Counted from the first letter of the stretch, positions 1 through 5,998 are shown. The stretch is 7,969 bases of DNA from SSC3 sp035477015 (GCA_035477015.1 DATILB010000151.1:1-7969); one strand, 5' to 3'. Notes: generated by a model not told the origin, from the letters alone. Program-made: numbers and translations.

Positions 1-772
1 GCACGGCAGGCCCGTTGAGCAGGATGTGCTCACCCTGGCGCGTCACTGTCAGCGTGCCGCCGGGCACGTCGACGCGGTAGCCCTCGGGTCGGTAGGGCAT
101 CCCGTCCGCGAGCTCCGTCGCCACCATCGCGGCGCAGGCGCCGGTGCCGCAGGAGCGCGTCTCGCCCGAGCCGCGCTCGTGGACCCGCATCGCGATGTGG
201 CCCTCGCCGCGGCGTACAACGAACTCGACGTTGACGCCGTCGGGGTAGACCGACTCGTCGTGCTCCGGGGCGTCGAGGAGGTGTCCGGGTTCGTCGAGCG
301 AGTCCACGAAGGCGACCGCATGCGGGTTGCCCGTGCTCACGTGGAGCGCGGACCAGGTGTGGCCGTTGGCGCTCACCTTGGTCTCGCCGAGCACCTCGGG
401 ACGCCCCAGGTCGACCGTGAGCGAGTGGTCGTCCTCGACGGTGATGGTCTTGACGCCGTCCCGAGTCATGATCGGGATGAGGTGGTGGTCGCCCAGACCC
501 TCGTGCTCGATGAGGTACTGCGCGAAGACGCGGATGCCGTTGCCGCACATCTCGCTGATCGAGCCGTCGGAGTTGCGGTAGTCCATAAACCAGATGCCAT
601 CGGTGTGCACGGCCCTCAGCACCCCGTCGCCGCCGATGCCGGCCCGGCGGTCGCACAGCTCACGCACCAGCTCGGGCGACAGGTCGCCGTGCAGCAGCCC
701 TTCGCGGTCAGGCAGCACGACGAAGTCGTTCTCGGTGCCGTGACCCTTGAAGAAGGGGAAGCCGCTGGACAT
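1..772 (-). CDS. dapF: Diaminopimelate epimerase, C-terminus cut by window edge
   Basis: The cytoplasmic enzyme interconverts LL- and meso-diaminopimelate, the last step before lysine and the source of meso-DAP for peptidoglycan. Read from the ATG at 772, the frame stays open for 257 codons to the left edge. It starts MSSGFPFFKGHGTENDF, the usual DapF N-terminus. The two catalytic cysteines of this cofactor-independent epimerase are visible: Cys76 in EMCGNGIR and Cys208 in SGETRSCGTGAC. Other family motifs are DRRAGIGGDG (41-50), MDYRNSDGS (63-71) and STGNPHAV (146-153). Family members are usually about 270-290 residues, so only a short tail is missing. The start is fixed by the conserved N-terminus; no Shine-Dalgarno sequence precedes it, and a TAGAAT box 6 nt upstream suggests leaderless translation. 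The upstream same-strand gene ends 21 nt away. All expected active-site residues are present, so I see no sign of decay. Confidence 0.97.
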   Translation of the reverse strand, partial: MSSGFPFFKGHGTENDFVVLPDREGLLHGDLSPELVRELCDRRAGIGGDGVLRAVHTDGIWFMDYRNSDGSISEMCGNGIRVFAQYLIEHEGLGDHHLIPIMTRDGVKTITVEDDHSLTVDLGRPEVLGETKVSANGHTWSALHVSTGNPHAVAFVDSLDEPGHLLDAPEHDESVYPDGVNVEFVVRRGEGHIAMRVHERGSGETRSCGTGACAAMVATELADGMPYRPEGYRVDVPGGTLTVTRQGEHILLNGPAV

Positions 773-778
773 GCCGCA

Positions 779-784
779 ATTCTA
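779..784 (-). promoter_or_regulatory. Candidate -10 box of a leaderless dapF promoter
   Basis: On the minus strand the sequence is TAGAAT, then TGCGGC, then the dapF ATG. TAGAAT fits the actinobacterial TANNNT -10 consensus, and a start site 7 nt downstream would fall on the A of the ATG. No purine-rich Shine-Dalgarno sequence lies in the 21 nt between the peptidase stop and dapF, which supports a leaderless transcript. The -35 region (about 802-808, GTCACC-like) is a poor match. The assignment rests on motif and spacing only. Confidence 0.45.
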
Positions 785-793
785 CGGCCACGC

Positions 794-3067
794 CTACCTG
801 GGGGTGACGCCCGAGACCGTCCAGGCCCGACTGGCGGGCGTCAGGTCGCGGAGGCCCTCGAGGTCACGGGCGCGTACCGAGAAGGTGTGCAGCGCGGGCT
901 GGAGGCCCGTCAGCTTCACCGGCGAAGCGCACGCACCGAAGCCCAGTCGCCCGAGGAGGCACTCGAACCTGGCCAGCGGATCACCCGAGGTGAACTTGAA
1001 TGTCGCGGTCGTCGTTGACGTGGTGCCGCTCGGACCCGCAGTGATCGTGGTGCTCGGGCGTGCCCGCCAGAGCCCAGCGAACCGAACGCCTCCCTGCTGG
1101 TAGCCGGTGATCCGGCGGGTGTACCGGCCTGCCGCAAGCTGGTCGGCGGACGTCTGGGCGATCTGGAGGCGAGTAGCGCCGTGACGAGCGGCCGGCTTGG
1201 CGCTCTTGGCCCACCACACTGCCGAGAGGTACGGCGTGCCGTTGTAGCGGTAGCCGTCGACGTACATGAGCTTGCGGCCGGCCTTGCTCTGCGCGTCGAA
1301 CTCGGCCTGGTAGGCCGCTGTGCTGACGTGTGCCTTGGCCACGAACGACCCGACGTTGGCCTTGACGAAGACCGCGGAGTAGCGGCGCTGACCGCCCACC
1401 ACTGCGACCGAGACAGACATCGGCCTCCGGCCCTGCTGCTTCTGGGTGTCGAACACGTCCTGGTACCCCGACGTGCTGAGCCCCGCACGTGCGTACTGGC
1501 CGACGCCCGGCTGCTTCACGAGGATCACCGCGTGCCGCAGCTTGCCGCTCAACCGGTAGGACTCGAGCGTGAGGTAGCGGAAGCCTTCCTTCTTGACCCA
1601 CTTGTCGTGGGCGTTCTGCAGCGCCGTGTTGCTCATCCCGTGGAGCAGCACCCACGGCGTGCCGTCGTTGGGCCGCCAGACCGAGTTGGACCGCGTGCCC
1701 ACGCCGACAGTGAAGAAGTCGAGGGACGTGGGTCGGAATCCGGCCTGCACCATCGCGTTGAACATGTCCCCGAAGCAACCCCGGGAGATGTTGAGGCGAA
1801 CCACCTCAGCCTTGCCGGCGTACGCGCTCGGGTTCTCGCTGCACCAGTTGGGCTCGAGGCGCGTCTGGTAGGGCAGCTGCTTCGGCGAACCCAGCACGTT
1901 CCAGTCGGCGGAGTTCACGTTCGCTCCGGTCTTCGGCTGCACACGCACGTTCACGAAGTGCAGCGGACGGGAGTCGGAGTCCATCCCCGTCTCCGAGCCG
2001 CCCCAGATCGCAGGCAGGCCACGGAACACGTGGATGTGCAGGTGGGAGTGGCCGCCGCGGCTGAACCCGCTGTTGCCGGCGCGACCGAGGAACTGACCCG
2101 CCTTGATCTGGTACGCCGCATCGCCGGGCAAGTCCTGGTCAGGGTCGGCCAGCTTGTGCTCGGCGTCGTCGCTGAACGGGCACAGAGCTAGCGGGATCGA
2201 GTCCTGCTGAAGGTGGGCGTAGAGGGTCGTCTCGTCCCCGGTGCGCACCCAGAGCAGGTTGCCACCCGGCACGTTCCCGACGTTCTCGTCGGAGTTGTTG
2301 TCGGGGGCACCACGGTTGCAGCCGATGATCTCGCCGTCGGACATGGCGTAGAGCTTCCTGCCGAAGGTAAGCCCGTCATTCATGTCGGTGGTCCCCTCGG
2401 GCGCACCGGCGCGCAGTCCGATCCATGCCGAACCCGTCCAACGCTGGACGACCAGGTCGTAGGCCCAGCGCTGGAAGTTGGGCTCCGCGTGCCTCCCCTG
2501 CATCCAGTACTCGTTGGACGCGTTCTCGGCATCGCGGGCCGGGAAGAAGTAGCCCTTCAGCGGCCCGGCGTTCTGGTGCACCGCAACACTGTGGGTGCGC
2601 TCGAACGTGTCGATGAGGTTGCCGCCGCCGTCGCGCACAGTGAAGGTGATCCGGATGGCCTGCGGCAGCGGAAAGACGTACTGGGCCTGGTCCCGCACCT
2701 GGATGAGCCGCGCATCGGTCTCACCATCGATGGTGTTCGTGCTCGGCGTGAGGGTGACCGTCTTGGTGGTCTGCCCGTTGGTGCGGTGCTCGATCTTCAC
2801 CTGCGTCACGAACAGGTCCGCGACACCGGGATTGCAGAACCACGCGTCATAACGCATGTCCCACACGTCCGGCTGGCCCGCCTTTGCACCAGCCAGCCGA
2901 GCGACCTTGAGCACGTTCCCGTCCACCGGCTGCACGGTCGCCAAAGAGAGCTCCGCGCAGGCAGCTGCCTCGGCCGGTCTGGAGGACAGGGTGCCCGCGG
3001 CCAAAGTCGCGACGAGCGCGACGAGCAGGGGGACGACAGGACGCTGACGGACCGAGAAACCGCGCAT
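794..3067 (-). CDS. Secreted M23 metallopeptidase with BTRD1-type repeats and Ig-like C-terminus
   Basis: A 757-residue exported protein, probably cutting peptidoglycan cross-bridges or another glycine-rich peptide outside the cell. Residues 1-35 form a signal peptide (RQR, a hydrophobic core from 11, cleavage near AEA-A). Residues 37-165 look like a beta-sandwich of unknown role. The M23 (lysostaphin/LytM) domain spans about 185-375: SDGEIIG (243-249), LYAHL with His285, and GGHSHLHIHV with His342 and His344. The aspartate ligand is probably Asp204 in WAYDL, with His193 as the first histidine. The histidine-aspartate gap is 11 residues rather than the classical 4. Residues 426-668 hold five divergent repeats of 42-47 residues of the type found in polyglycine hydrolases (Pfam BTRD1), with a motif like F-x(4)-GxRxxxVxGYxxxGxxRYxAVW. 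Residues 671-755 form an actinobacterial Ig-like domain (FECLLGRLGFGACASP). Eight cysteines could form disulfides. There is no LPXTG or membrane anchor. The ATG has AAGGA 6 nt upstream. Family and export are well supported; the substrate is inferred. Confidence 0.88.
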   Translation of the reverse strand: MRGFSVRQRPVVPLLVALVATLAAGTLSSRPAEAAACAELSLATVQPVDGNVLKVARLAGAKAGQPDVWDMRYDAWFCNPGVADLFVTQVKIEHRTNGQTTKTVTLTPSTNTIDGETDARLIQVRDQAQYVFPLPQAIRITFTVRDGGGNLIDTFERTHSVAVHQNAGPLKGYFFPARDAENASNEYWMQGRHAEPNFQRWAYDLVVQRWTGSAWIGLRAGAPEGTTDMNDGLTFGRKLYAMSDGEIIGCNRGAPDNNSDENVGNVPGGNLLWVRTGDETTLYAHLQQDSIPLALCPFSDDAEHKLADPDQDLPGDAAYQIKAGQFLGRAGNSGFSRGGHSHLHIHVFRGLPAIWGGSETGMDSDSRPLHFVNVRVQPKTGANVNSADWNVLGSPKQLPYQTRLEPNWCSENPSAYAGKAEVVRLNISRGCFGDMFNAMVQAGFRPTSLDFFTVGVGTRSNSVWRPNDGTPWVLLHGMSNTALQNAHDKWVKKEGFRYLTLESYRLSGKLRHAVILVKQPGVGQYARAGLSTSGYQDVFDTQKQQGRRPMSVSVAVVGGQRRYSAVFVKANVGSFVAKAHVSTAAYQAEFDAQSKAGRKLMYVDGYRYNGTPYLSAVWWAKSAKPAARHGATRLQIAQTSADQLAAGRYTRRITGYQQGGVRFAGLWRARPSTTITAGPSGTTSTTTATFKFTSGDPLARFECLLGRLGFGACASPVKLTGLQPALHTFSVRARDLEGLRDLTPASRAWTVSGVTPR

Positions 3068-3073
3068 GCTCGA

Positions 3074-3078
3074 TCCTT
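3074..3078 (-). promoter_or_regulatory. Ribosome binding site of the M23 peptidase gene
   Basis: On the minus strand AAGGA is followed by TCGAGC and the ATG. The 6-nt spacing is good and it fixes the start that also gives a complete signal peptide. Confidence 0.7.
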
Positions 3079-3135
3079 GCCCGTCGCTCGGCGTGGTGTC
3101 CAGTACTGCCGTCCGTCGCGTGCGACTTTGGGTTT

Positions 3136-3333
3136 ATGGAGACGTCCGAGACGCTCATGCTCGGCGGGATTGCGGCCCTCTGCCCCGACTGCGGTGACGA
3201 GCGCATCCTGGTCGAGGTCCCTCAATCCGGCTCTGGCACGGAGTTCTGCTGTACGACGTGCGACGCGGCGGTGCTGGTCCTAGACGTGCAACGCGGCGCC
3301 CCTCCGATGGAGGAGCGCCGCGCAGCGATCTGA
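3136..3333 (+). CDS. Small zinc-ribbon protein of unknown function
   Basis: A 65-residue protein with two zinc-knuckle pairs, CPDC (Cys16-Cys19) and CTTC (Cys39-Cys42), separated by a short beta-rich stretch, as in a rubredoxin-like or treble-ribbon fold binding one zinc. A further cysteine, Cys38, precedes the second pair. There is no signal peptide or membrane segment, so it is probably cytoplasmic. The frame is the only open one in this 270-nt gap between two minus-strand genes, and the paired CxxC motifs argue that it is coding. The start is uncertain: no clear Shine-Dalgarno sequence precedes ATG 3136, and an in-frame ATG at 3157 (residue 8) would also keep the ribbon. It is divergent from the peptidase gene (68 nt) and convergent with the choice-of-anchor P gene (5 nt between stops). 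Its last codons contain a strong hairpin. I do not recognise the family and assign no role. Confidence 0.68.
   Translation: METSETLMLGGIAALCPDCGDERILVEVPQSGSGTEFCCTTCDAAVLVLDVQRGAPPMEERRAAI
3292..3322. terminator. Strong hairpin, likely terminator of the convergent gene pair
   Basis: Arms 3292-3305 and 3309-3322 pair at 13 of 14 positions (single mismatch 3300/3314) around a GAT loop, and most pairs are GC. It begins 17 nt after the stop of the minus-strand choice-of-anchor P gene, the expected place for its terminator, and it lies inside the last 14 codons of the plus-strand zinc-ribbon gene. There is no clear U-tract on either strand, which is common for actinobacterial terminators. The stem is certain; its function is inferred. 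Confidence 0.7.
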
Positions 3334-3338
3334 GAAGG

Positions 3339-4628
3339 TCAGCCGAAGATCCAGCTGGAGGCCACCGCGATCTCGACGATCGCGCCAGTCTTGAGCGCAC
3401 CACGGTCGCTGAGGAGCTTGACCTCGAGACCGATGATGGTCGAGCCCACCTTGTTGCGGGTCCGCTTGTTGATGGTCACCTCGGCGATCGGCTCGTTGCC
3501 GAGCAGGCCACCCATCACGGTGATCTTGGTGTTCGGCGACACGTCGATCGGGATCGCCGTGCCGAGCACCTTGAGGTTGACGAAGGTCATCGCCATCGAC
3601 TTGCGCACGCCGTTGAACAGAGCGGGACGCTTCTTGGCCGTCGACGTCACCTTGATGGCGTCGGCCGTGACCAGGGTGTCCAGGACGTCGAGGTCGACGA
3701 TCTGGTTGGTCATCGTGGAAATCGAGCGACGCTTGCCCGTGGCGCCGAAGCCCGTGGACCTCACCTCACCGGTGTGCAGGATGCTCTGAGCGTCCGCAGT
3801 GGCCGTCGTGTTGCGGGCCACCTTCCCGTCGGTGCCGATCATCGGCATGATCAGCGCGGCCGTGGGACCGACGTCGAGCTGTGCCAGGTCGCCGGCGATG
3901 TTGGCCTTGACGTTGGTGCCGTAGGCCATGCCGCCGAGCTGGGGCACCTGGCCGGGCGGCGTGGGCGTCACGCTGTTGATTGTCGGGTTCAGCAGGATCT
4001 CGGCACCGAGGGCAAGTCGGCCCTGGTTGCTGAGCAGCTTGGCGTAGAGACCGAAGCCCTGCGTCACGATGCCGCCACCGAAGTCGGCCTGCTGGTGACC
4101 GTTGAGCACGACCAGGAGGACGCCCGGGATCGAGATCGTGGTGTTCTTCTCGACGTTGACCGGGATCTTCTCGCCACCGATCCTCAGGTTGACGAACTCA
4201 GTGAACGCCCGCGACGTGCTCACGCCGCCCGGACGGAGCGTGGAGACCGCGTTGGTCTCGACGGCGTCCGCCGTGATCAGGCCGTTGAGGAGGTTGATGT
4301 CGGCGGTGCGGCCACCGGTCAGGATGCGGGTGCCTTCACCCGCGTCGGAGGCCTTGGCCCAGGTGCTGACCGCGCCGAGAGTCAGCACGCCCCTCACCTT
4401 GACGCCGGCAGTGCGGTTGGTGTCGTTCTGGGGGGTGTCGAAGCCACTGACCGACGAGCTGCCCGTGAGGTCGGACGAGATGGTCGTGCCGAGGGCCGCG
4501 ATCTGGGAGCCGCCTGCGGCTCCCCAGAAGTAGAAGGGCTTGGTTGCTGACTGCGCGGGTGCGCCCACGAGAACGGCGAACAGCATTGCTAGCGCGAGAG
4601 TCAGGGAGAGATGACTGCGTTTCAGCAC
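3339..4628 (-). CDS. Secreted choice-of-anchor P family protein, internally duplicated
   Basis: A 429-residue exported protein, beta-rich, of unknown function. Residues 1-27 are a signal peptide (LKR, hydrophobic core, cleavage near AQS-A). The rest is two copies of one domain, about 39-218 and 232-425. Matching signatures are NLLNGLITADAVETNA (112-127) with DVLDTLVTADAIKVTS (314-329), FVNLRIGGEKIPVNV (145-159) with FVNLKVLGTAIPIDV (349-363), and GLYAKLLSNQGRLALGA (193-209) with GLEVKLLSDRGALKTGA (400-416). This pattern (L-x-G-L-[IV]-T-A-D-A, then FVNL, then I-P-[VI]-[ND]-V) is what I know from actinobacterial proteins called 'choice-of-anchor P'. The family usually carries variable C-terminal anchors; here the chain stops after SSWIFG with no LPXTG motif and no membrane helix. 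The start is GTG at 4628, with AAGGA 11 nt upstream, and gives a full signal peptide. miaA ends 40 nt upstream on the same strand. Family assignment is fairly sure; no function is claimed. Confidence 0.82.
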   Translation of the reverse strand: MLKRSHLSLTLALAMLFAVLVGAPAQSATKPFYFWGAAGGSQIAALGTTISSDLTGSSSVSGFDTPQNDTNRTAGVKVRGVLTLGAVSTWAKASDAGEGTRILTGGRTADINLLNGLITADAVETNAVSTLRPGGVSTSRAFTEFVNLRIGGEKIPVNVEKNTTISIPGVLLVVLNGHQQADFGGGIVTQGFGLYAKLLSNQGRLALGAEILLNPTINSVTPTPPGQVPQLGGMAYGTNVKANIAGDLAQLDVGPTAALIMPMIGTDGKVARNTTATADAQSILHTGEVRSTGFGATGKRRSISTMTNQIVDLDVLDTLVTADAIKVTSTAKKRPALFNGVRKSMAMTFVNLKVLGTAIPIDVSPNTKITVMGGLLGNEPIAEVTINKRTRNKVGSTIIGLEVKLLSDRGALKTGAIVEIAVASSWIFG

Positions 4629-4668
4629 TGGAACGGATCCTTACTTAGTCGGTGCGGTCTCCCCACGG

Positions 4669-5628
4669 CTAAAGTAAAGGAGGGACGTTGGGGTCCGCAA
4701 CGATTTCCGGGGCCCGACTGGTATCTCGCAACGCTGCGAGAACTTGGTCATGCGGAGTCGGGTCGCCCCACCCTACCCATAGGATCCGCGGGTCTTTGCG
4801 GTACCACCCCTGTTGTTTGCGAGCGAAGCGGCGGGTCGCCTGAACTGTCCCGGTTTGGGCCCCTGTCTCAGAGAGCTCATTTGCGAGAAAACCCAGTACC
4901 TGTTGGTATCCGAGGGCCGCGCTCGCCGTTCGGGCCTCCCTCAGTCCCAGCCGTTCCAGGGCCCGGACCTCGTCCACAAAACCCTCGTCCCACATGTGCT
5001 GGACGCGCTGTTCGATGCGTTCGTCGAGTACCTCGCGCGGGATGTCGACGCCGACCTGGAGCACCCCGTCGTAGTGGTAGGTCAACGACGGCAGGACGGC
5101 GCTGAACAGACCACCGGTGATCTCGATGACCTCGAGCGCGCGCACGATCCTGCGCCCGTTGCTCGGGATGATCCGCTGCGCCGCCACCGGGTCCTTCGCG
5201 GCGAGCTCCTGGTGCAGCCGGAGCGCCCCGACCTCGGCCAGCGTGTCCTCCAGCCGGGCACGGACGTCCGGATCGGTGCCGGGGAACTCGAACTCGTCCA
5301 GCACCGCACGCGTGTAGAGCGCAGATCCCCCGACCAGGACCGGGGTCACGCCACGGGCCCGGCAGTCCTCGATCACCTCGCGAGCACGCTGCTGGAACTC
5401 CGCCACCGTCGCGGACTCCTGGATCGACAGGATGTCGAGCAGATGGTGCGGAATCCCGCGGCGCTCCTCGACGGGGAGCTTGGCGGTGCCGATGTCCATG
5501 CCGCGGTAGACCTGCATCGAGTCGGTGTTGACGATCTCCCCGCCCACGGCCTCTGCGATGTCGAGGGAGAGCGACGTCTTCCCCGCAGCCGTGGGACCGA
5601 CGACCGCGACGATCGGCACCGGGGTCAT
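4669..5628 (-). CDS. miaA: tRNA dimethylallyltransferase
   Basis: Transfers the dimethylallyl group of DMAPP to N6 of A37, next to the anticodon of tRNAs reading codons that begin with U. The 319-residue product has the P-loop GPTAAGKT (11-18), NTDSMQVYRGMDIGTAK (34-50) with the conserved Asp36-Ser37 and Tyr41, PHHLLDI (60-66), VGGSALYTRA (99-108) and GRRIVRALEV (158-167). A C-terminal RRFARKQQGWYRKDPRI segment matches the family's tRNA-contacting end. Length is normal. The frame has two earlier ATGs (5658 and 5637), but the ATG at 5628 is chosen: GGGAGGA lies 8 nt before it and would overlap the ATG at 5637, and the family starts a few residues before the P-loop strand. The product feeds MiaB, encoded upstream on the same strand, though the small antitoxin-like gene interrupts the pair on the opposite strand. 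The C-terminus ends in DPNVPPLL. Confidence 0.97.
   Translation of the reverse strand: MTPVPIVAVVGPTAAGKTSLSLDIAEAVGGEIVNTDSMQVYRGMDIGTAKLPVEERRGIPHHLLDILSIQESATVAEFQQRAREVIEDCRARGVTPVLVGGSALYTRAVLDEFEFPGTDPDVRARLEDTLAEVGALRLHQELAAKDPVAAQRIIPSNGRRIVRALEVIEITGGLFSAVLPSLTYHYDGVLQVGVDIPREVLDERIEQRVQHMWDEGFVDEVRALERLGLREARTASAALGYQQVLGFLANELSETGAQTGTVQATRRFARKQQGWYRKDPRILWVGWGDPTPHDQVLAALRDTSRAPEIVADPNVPPLL
4671..4700 (-). promoter_or_regulatory. Candidate promoter for the choice-of-anchor P gene
   Basis: On the minus strand TTGCGG (4695-4700), an 18-nt spacer and TACTTT (4671-4676) resemble a housekeeping sigma promoter. The start site would fall near 4663, leaving about a 35-nt leader that contains AAGGA (4640-4644 area) before the GTG. 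The elements lie in the last codons of miaA, so the gene could be transcribed separately from miaA. Motif match only. Confidence 0.35.
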
Positions 5629-5636
5629 GCCCGGCA

Positions 5637-5643
5637 TCCTCCC
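5637..5643 (-). promoter_or_regulatory. Ribosome binding site deciding the miaA start
   Basis: GGGAGGA on the minus strand, 8 nt before the ATG at 5628. Starting at the ATG at 5637 would use bases of this element, so the downstream ATG is preferred. Confidence 0.7.
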
Positions 5644-5726
5644 AGGGCAGAAGAACATTCGGTGAACCCCCCTCGCCCGAATTGCCCGATCGGGGTTAGG
5701 TTCGAATCTCCGAGACTCGGGACGAG

Positions 5727-5730
5727 AGGA
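5727..5730 (+). promoter_or_regulatory. Ribosome binding site of the antitoxin-like gene
   Basis: AGGA, within GAGAGGA, sits 6 nt before the ATG at 5737 and fixes the start. This excludes the much longer upstream extension of the same frame into miaA. Confidence 0.7.
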
Positions 5731-5736
5731 AGCGCT

Positions 5737-5940
5737 ATGTCATTCCTGGACAAGGCCAAGGACGCCGCTGAGCAGGCCGTCGACAAGGCCGGCGACAAGA
5801 TCGGTGGAGCCGTCGACAAGGCCAAGGAGCTGATCGACGACAAGACCGGCGGGAAGTTCAGCGACAAGCTCGACACGGGCGCCGACAAGACCAAGGACGC
5901 GCTGGACGACCTCGACGGCAAGAACGACGACATCCCCTAG
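5737..5940 (+). CDS. Small MT0933/Rv0909-type antitoxin-like protein
   Basis: A 67-residue, highly charged Lys/Asp/Ala-rich protein. It begins MSFLDKAKD and contains IDDKTGGKFSDKLDTGADK (33-51), the signature of the Pfam MT0933_antitoxin family, named for M. tuberculosis Rv0909, the antitoxin of the SRPBCC-fold toxin Rv0910. Residues 3-35 read as three exact 11-residue units (FLDKAKDAAEQ, AVDKAGDKIGG, AVDKAKELIDD), as in group 3 LEA proteins and other amphipathic helices. It lacks Cys, His and Trp and has no signal peptide. No SRPBCC toxin gene lies beside it in this window: the neighbours are miaA (divergent) and miaB (convergent). Homologues occur widely in Actinobacteria without a toxin, often in this same position, so 'antitoxin' may be only a family name here. 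A stress-protectant or helix-forming role is an alternative. Family call is good; function is uncertain. Confidence 0.85.
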   Translation: MSFLDKAKDAAEQAVDKAGDKIGGAVDKAKELIDDKTGGKFSDKLDTGADKTKDALDDLDGKNDDIP

Positions 5941-5953
5941 ATCGGTTTGGCTC

Positions 5954-5998
5954 GCCCGCCAGACGGGCACAGGCAAGGTATGAGCGACAACGTGCCCG
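5954..5998. terminator. Overlapping hairpins between convergent antitoxin-like gene and miaB
   Basis: The 70-nt gap between the two stop codons holds GCCCG-CCAGA-CGGGC (5954-5968) and an alternative pairing of CGGGCAC (5964-5970) with GTGCCCG (5992-5998). The two stems share the middle arm and exclude each other. This is a plausible bidirectional terminator for convergent genes, but the stems are only 5 and 7 bp and there is no U-tract. Confidence 0.35.

Larger units (their letters stand above)
5629..5736. promoter_or_regulatory. Divergent intergenic region between miaA and the small antitoxin gene
   Basis: These 108 nt must hold the start signals of both genes. A plus-strand TAGGTT at 5697-5702 fits the TANNNT -10 consensus for the antitoxin-like gene, but I see no good -35 at the right distance. 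Possible operator-like elements are a perfect palindrome CCCGATCGGG (5685-5694), a directly repeated GCCCGA (5675-5680 and 5684-5689), and an inverted repeat CCGAG-A-CTCGG (5710-5720) just after the -10. Each is short enough to occur by chance in GC-rich DNA; the clustering is what makes them worth noting. No convincing miaA promoter was found. Confidence 0.35.

Noticed and set aside
26..1018. Long plus-strand frame opposite dapF and the end of the peptidase gene
   Set aside because: Low-complexity Val/Arg/Ala/Asp/His composition typical of antisense shadows; dapF on the other strand has both catalytic cysteines.
3101..3108. CAGTACTG palindrome between the zinc-ribbon and peptidase genes as an operator
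   Set aside because: An 8-bp palindrome is common by chance in 8 kb and nothing else supports it.
3258..4550. 430-codon plus-strand frame opposite the choice-of-anchor P gene
   Set aside because: The minus-strand frame has a signal peptide, a ribosome binding site and two homologous domains; the plus frame has only the Arg/Asp/His/Val bias of a shadow.
5695..5712. GGTTCGAATCTC resembles a tRNA T-loop, suggesting a tRNA gene or attachment-site remnant
   Set aside because: The bases on each side of the loop do not pair as a T-stem, there is no acceptor, D or anticodon arm nearby, and no integrase is present.
4813..5940. Plus-strand frame joining a miaA-antisense stretch to the small antitoxin-like protein as one 375-residue protein
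   Set aside because: The upstream part is antisense to miaA, while a well-placed ribosome binding site and the family N-terminus MSFLDKAKD mark the start at 5737.
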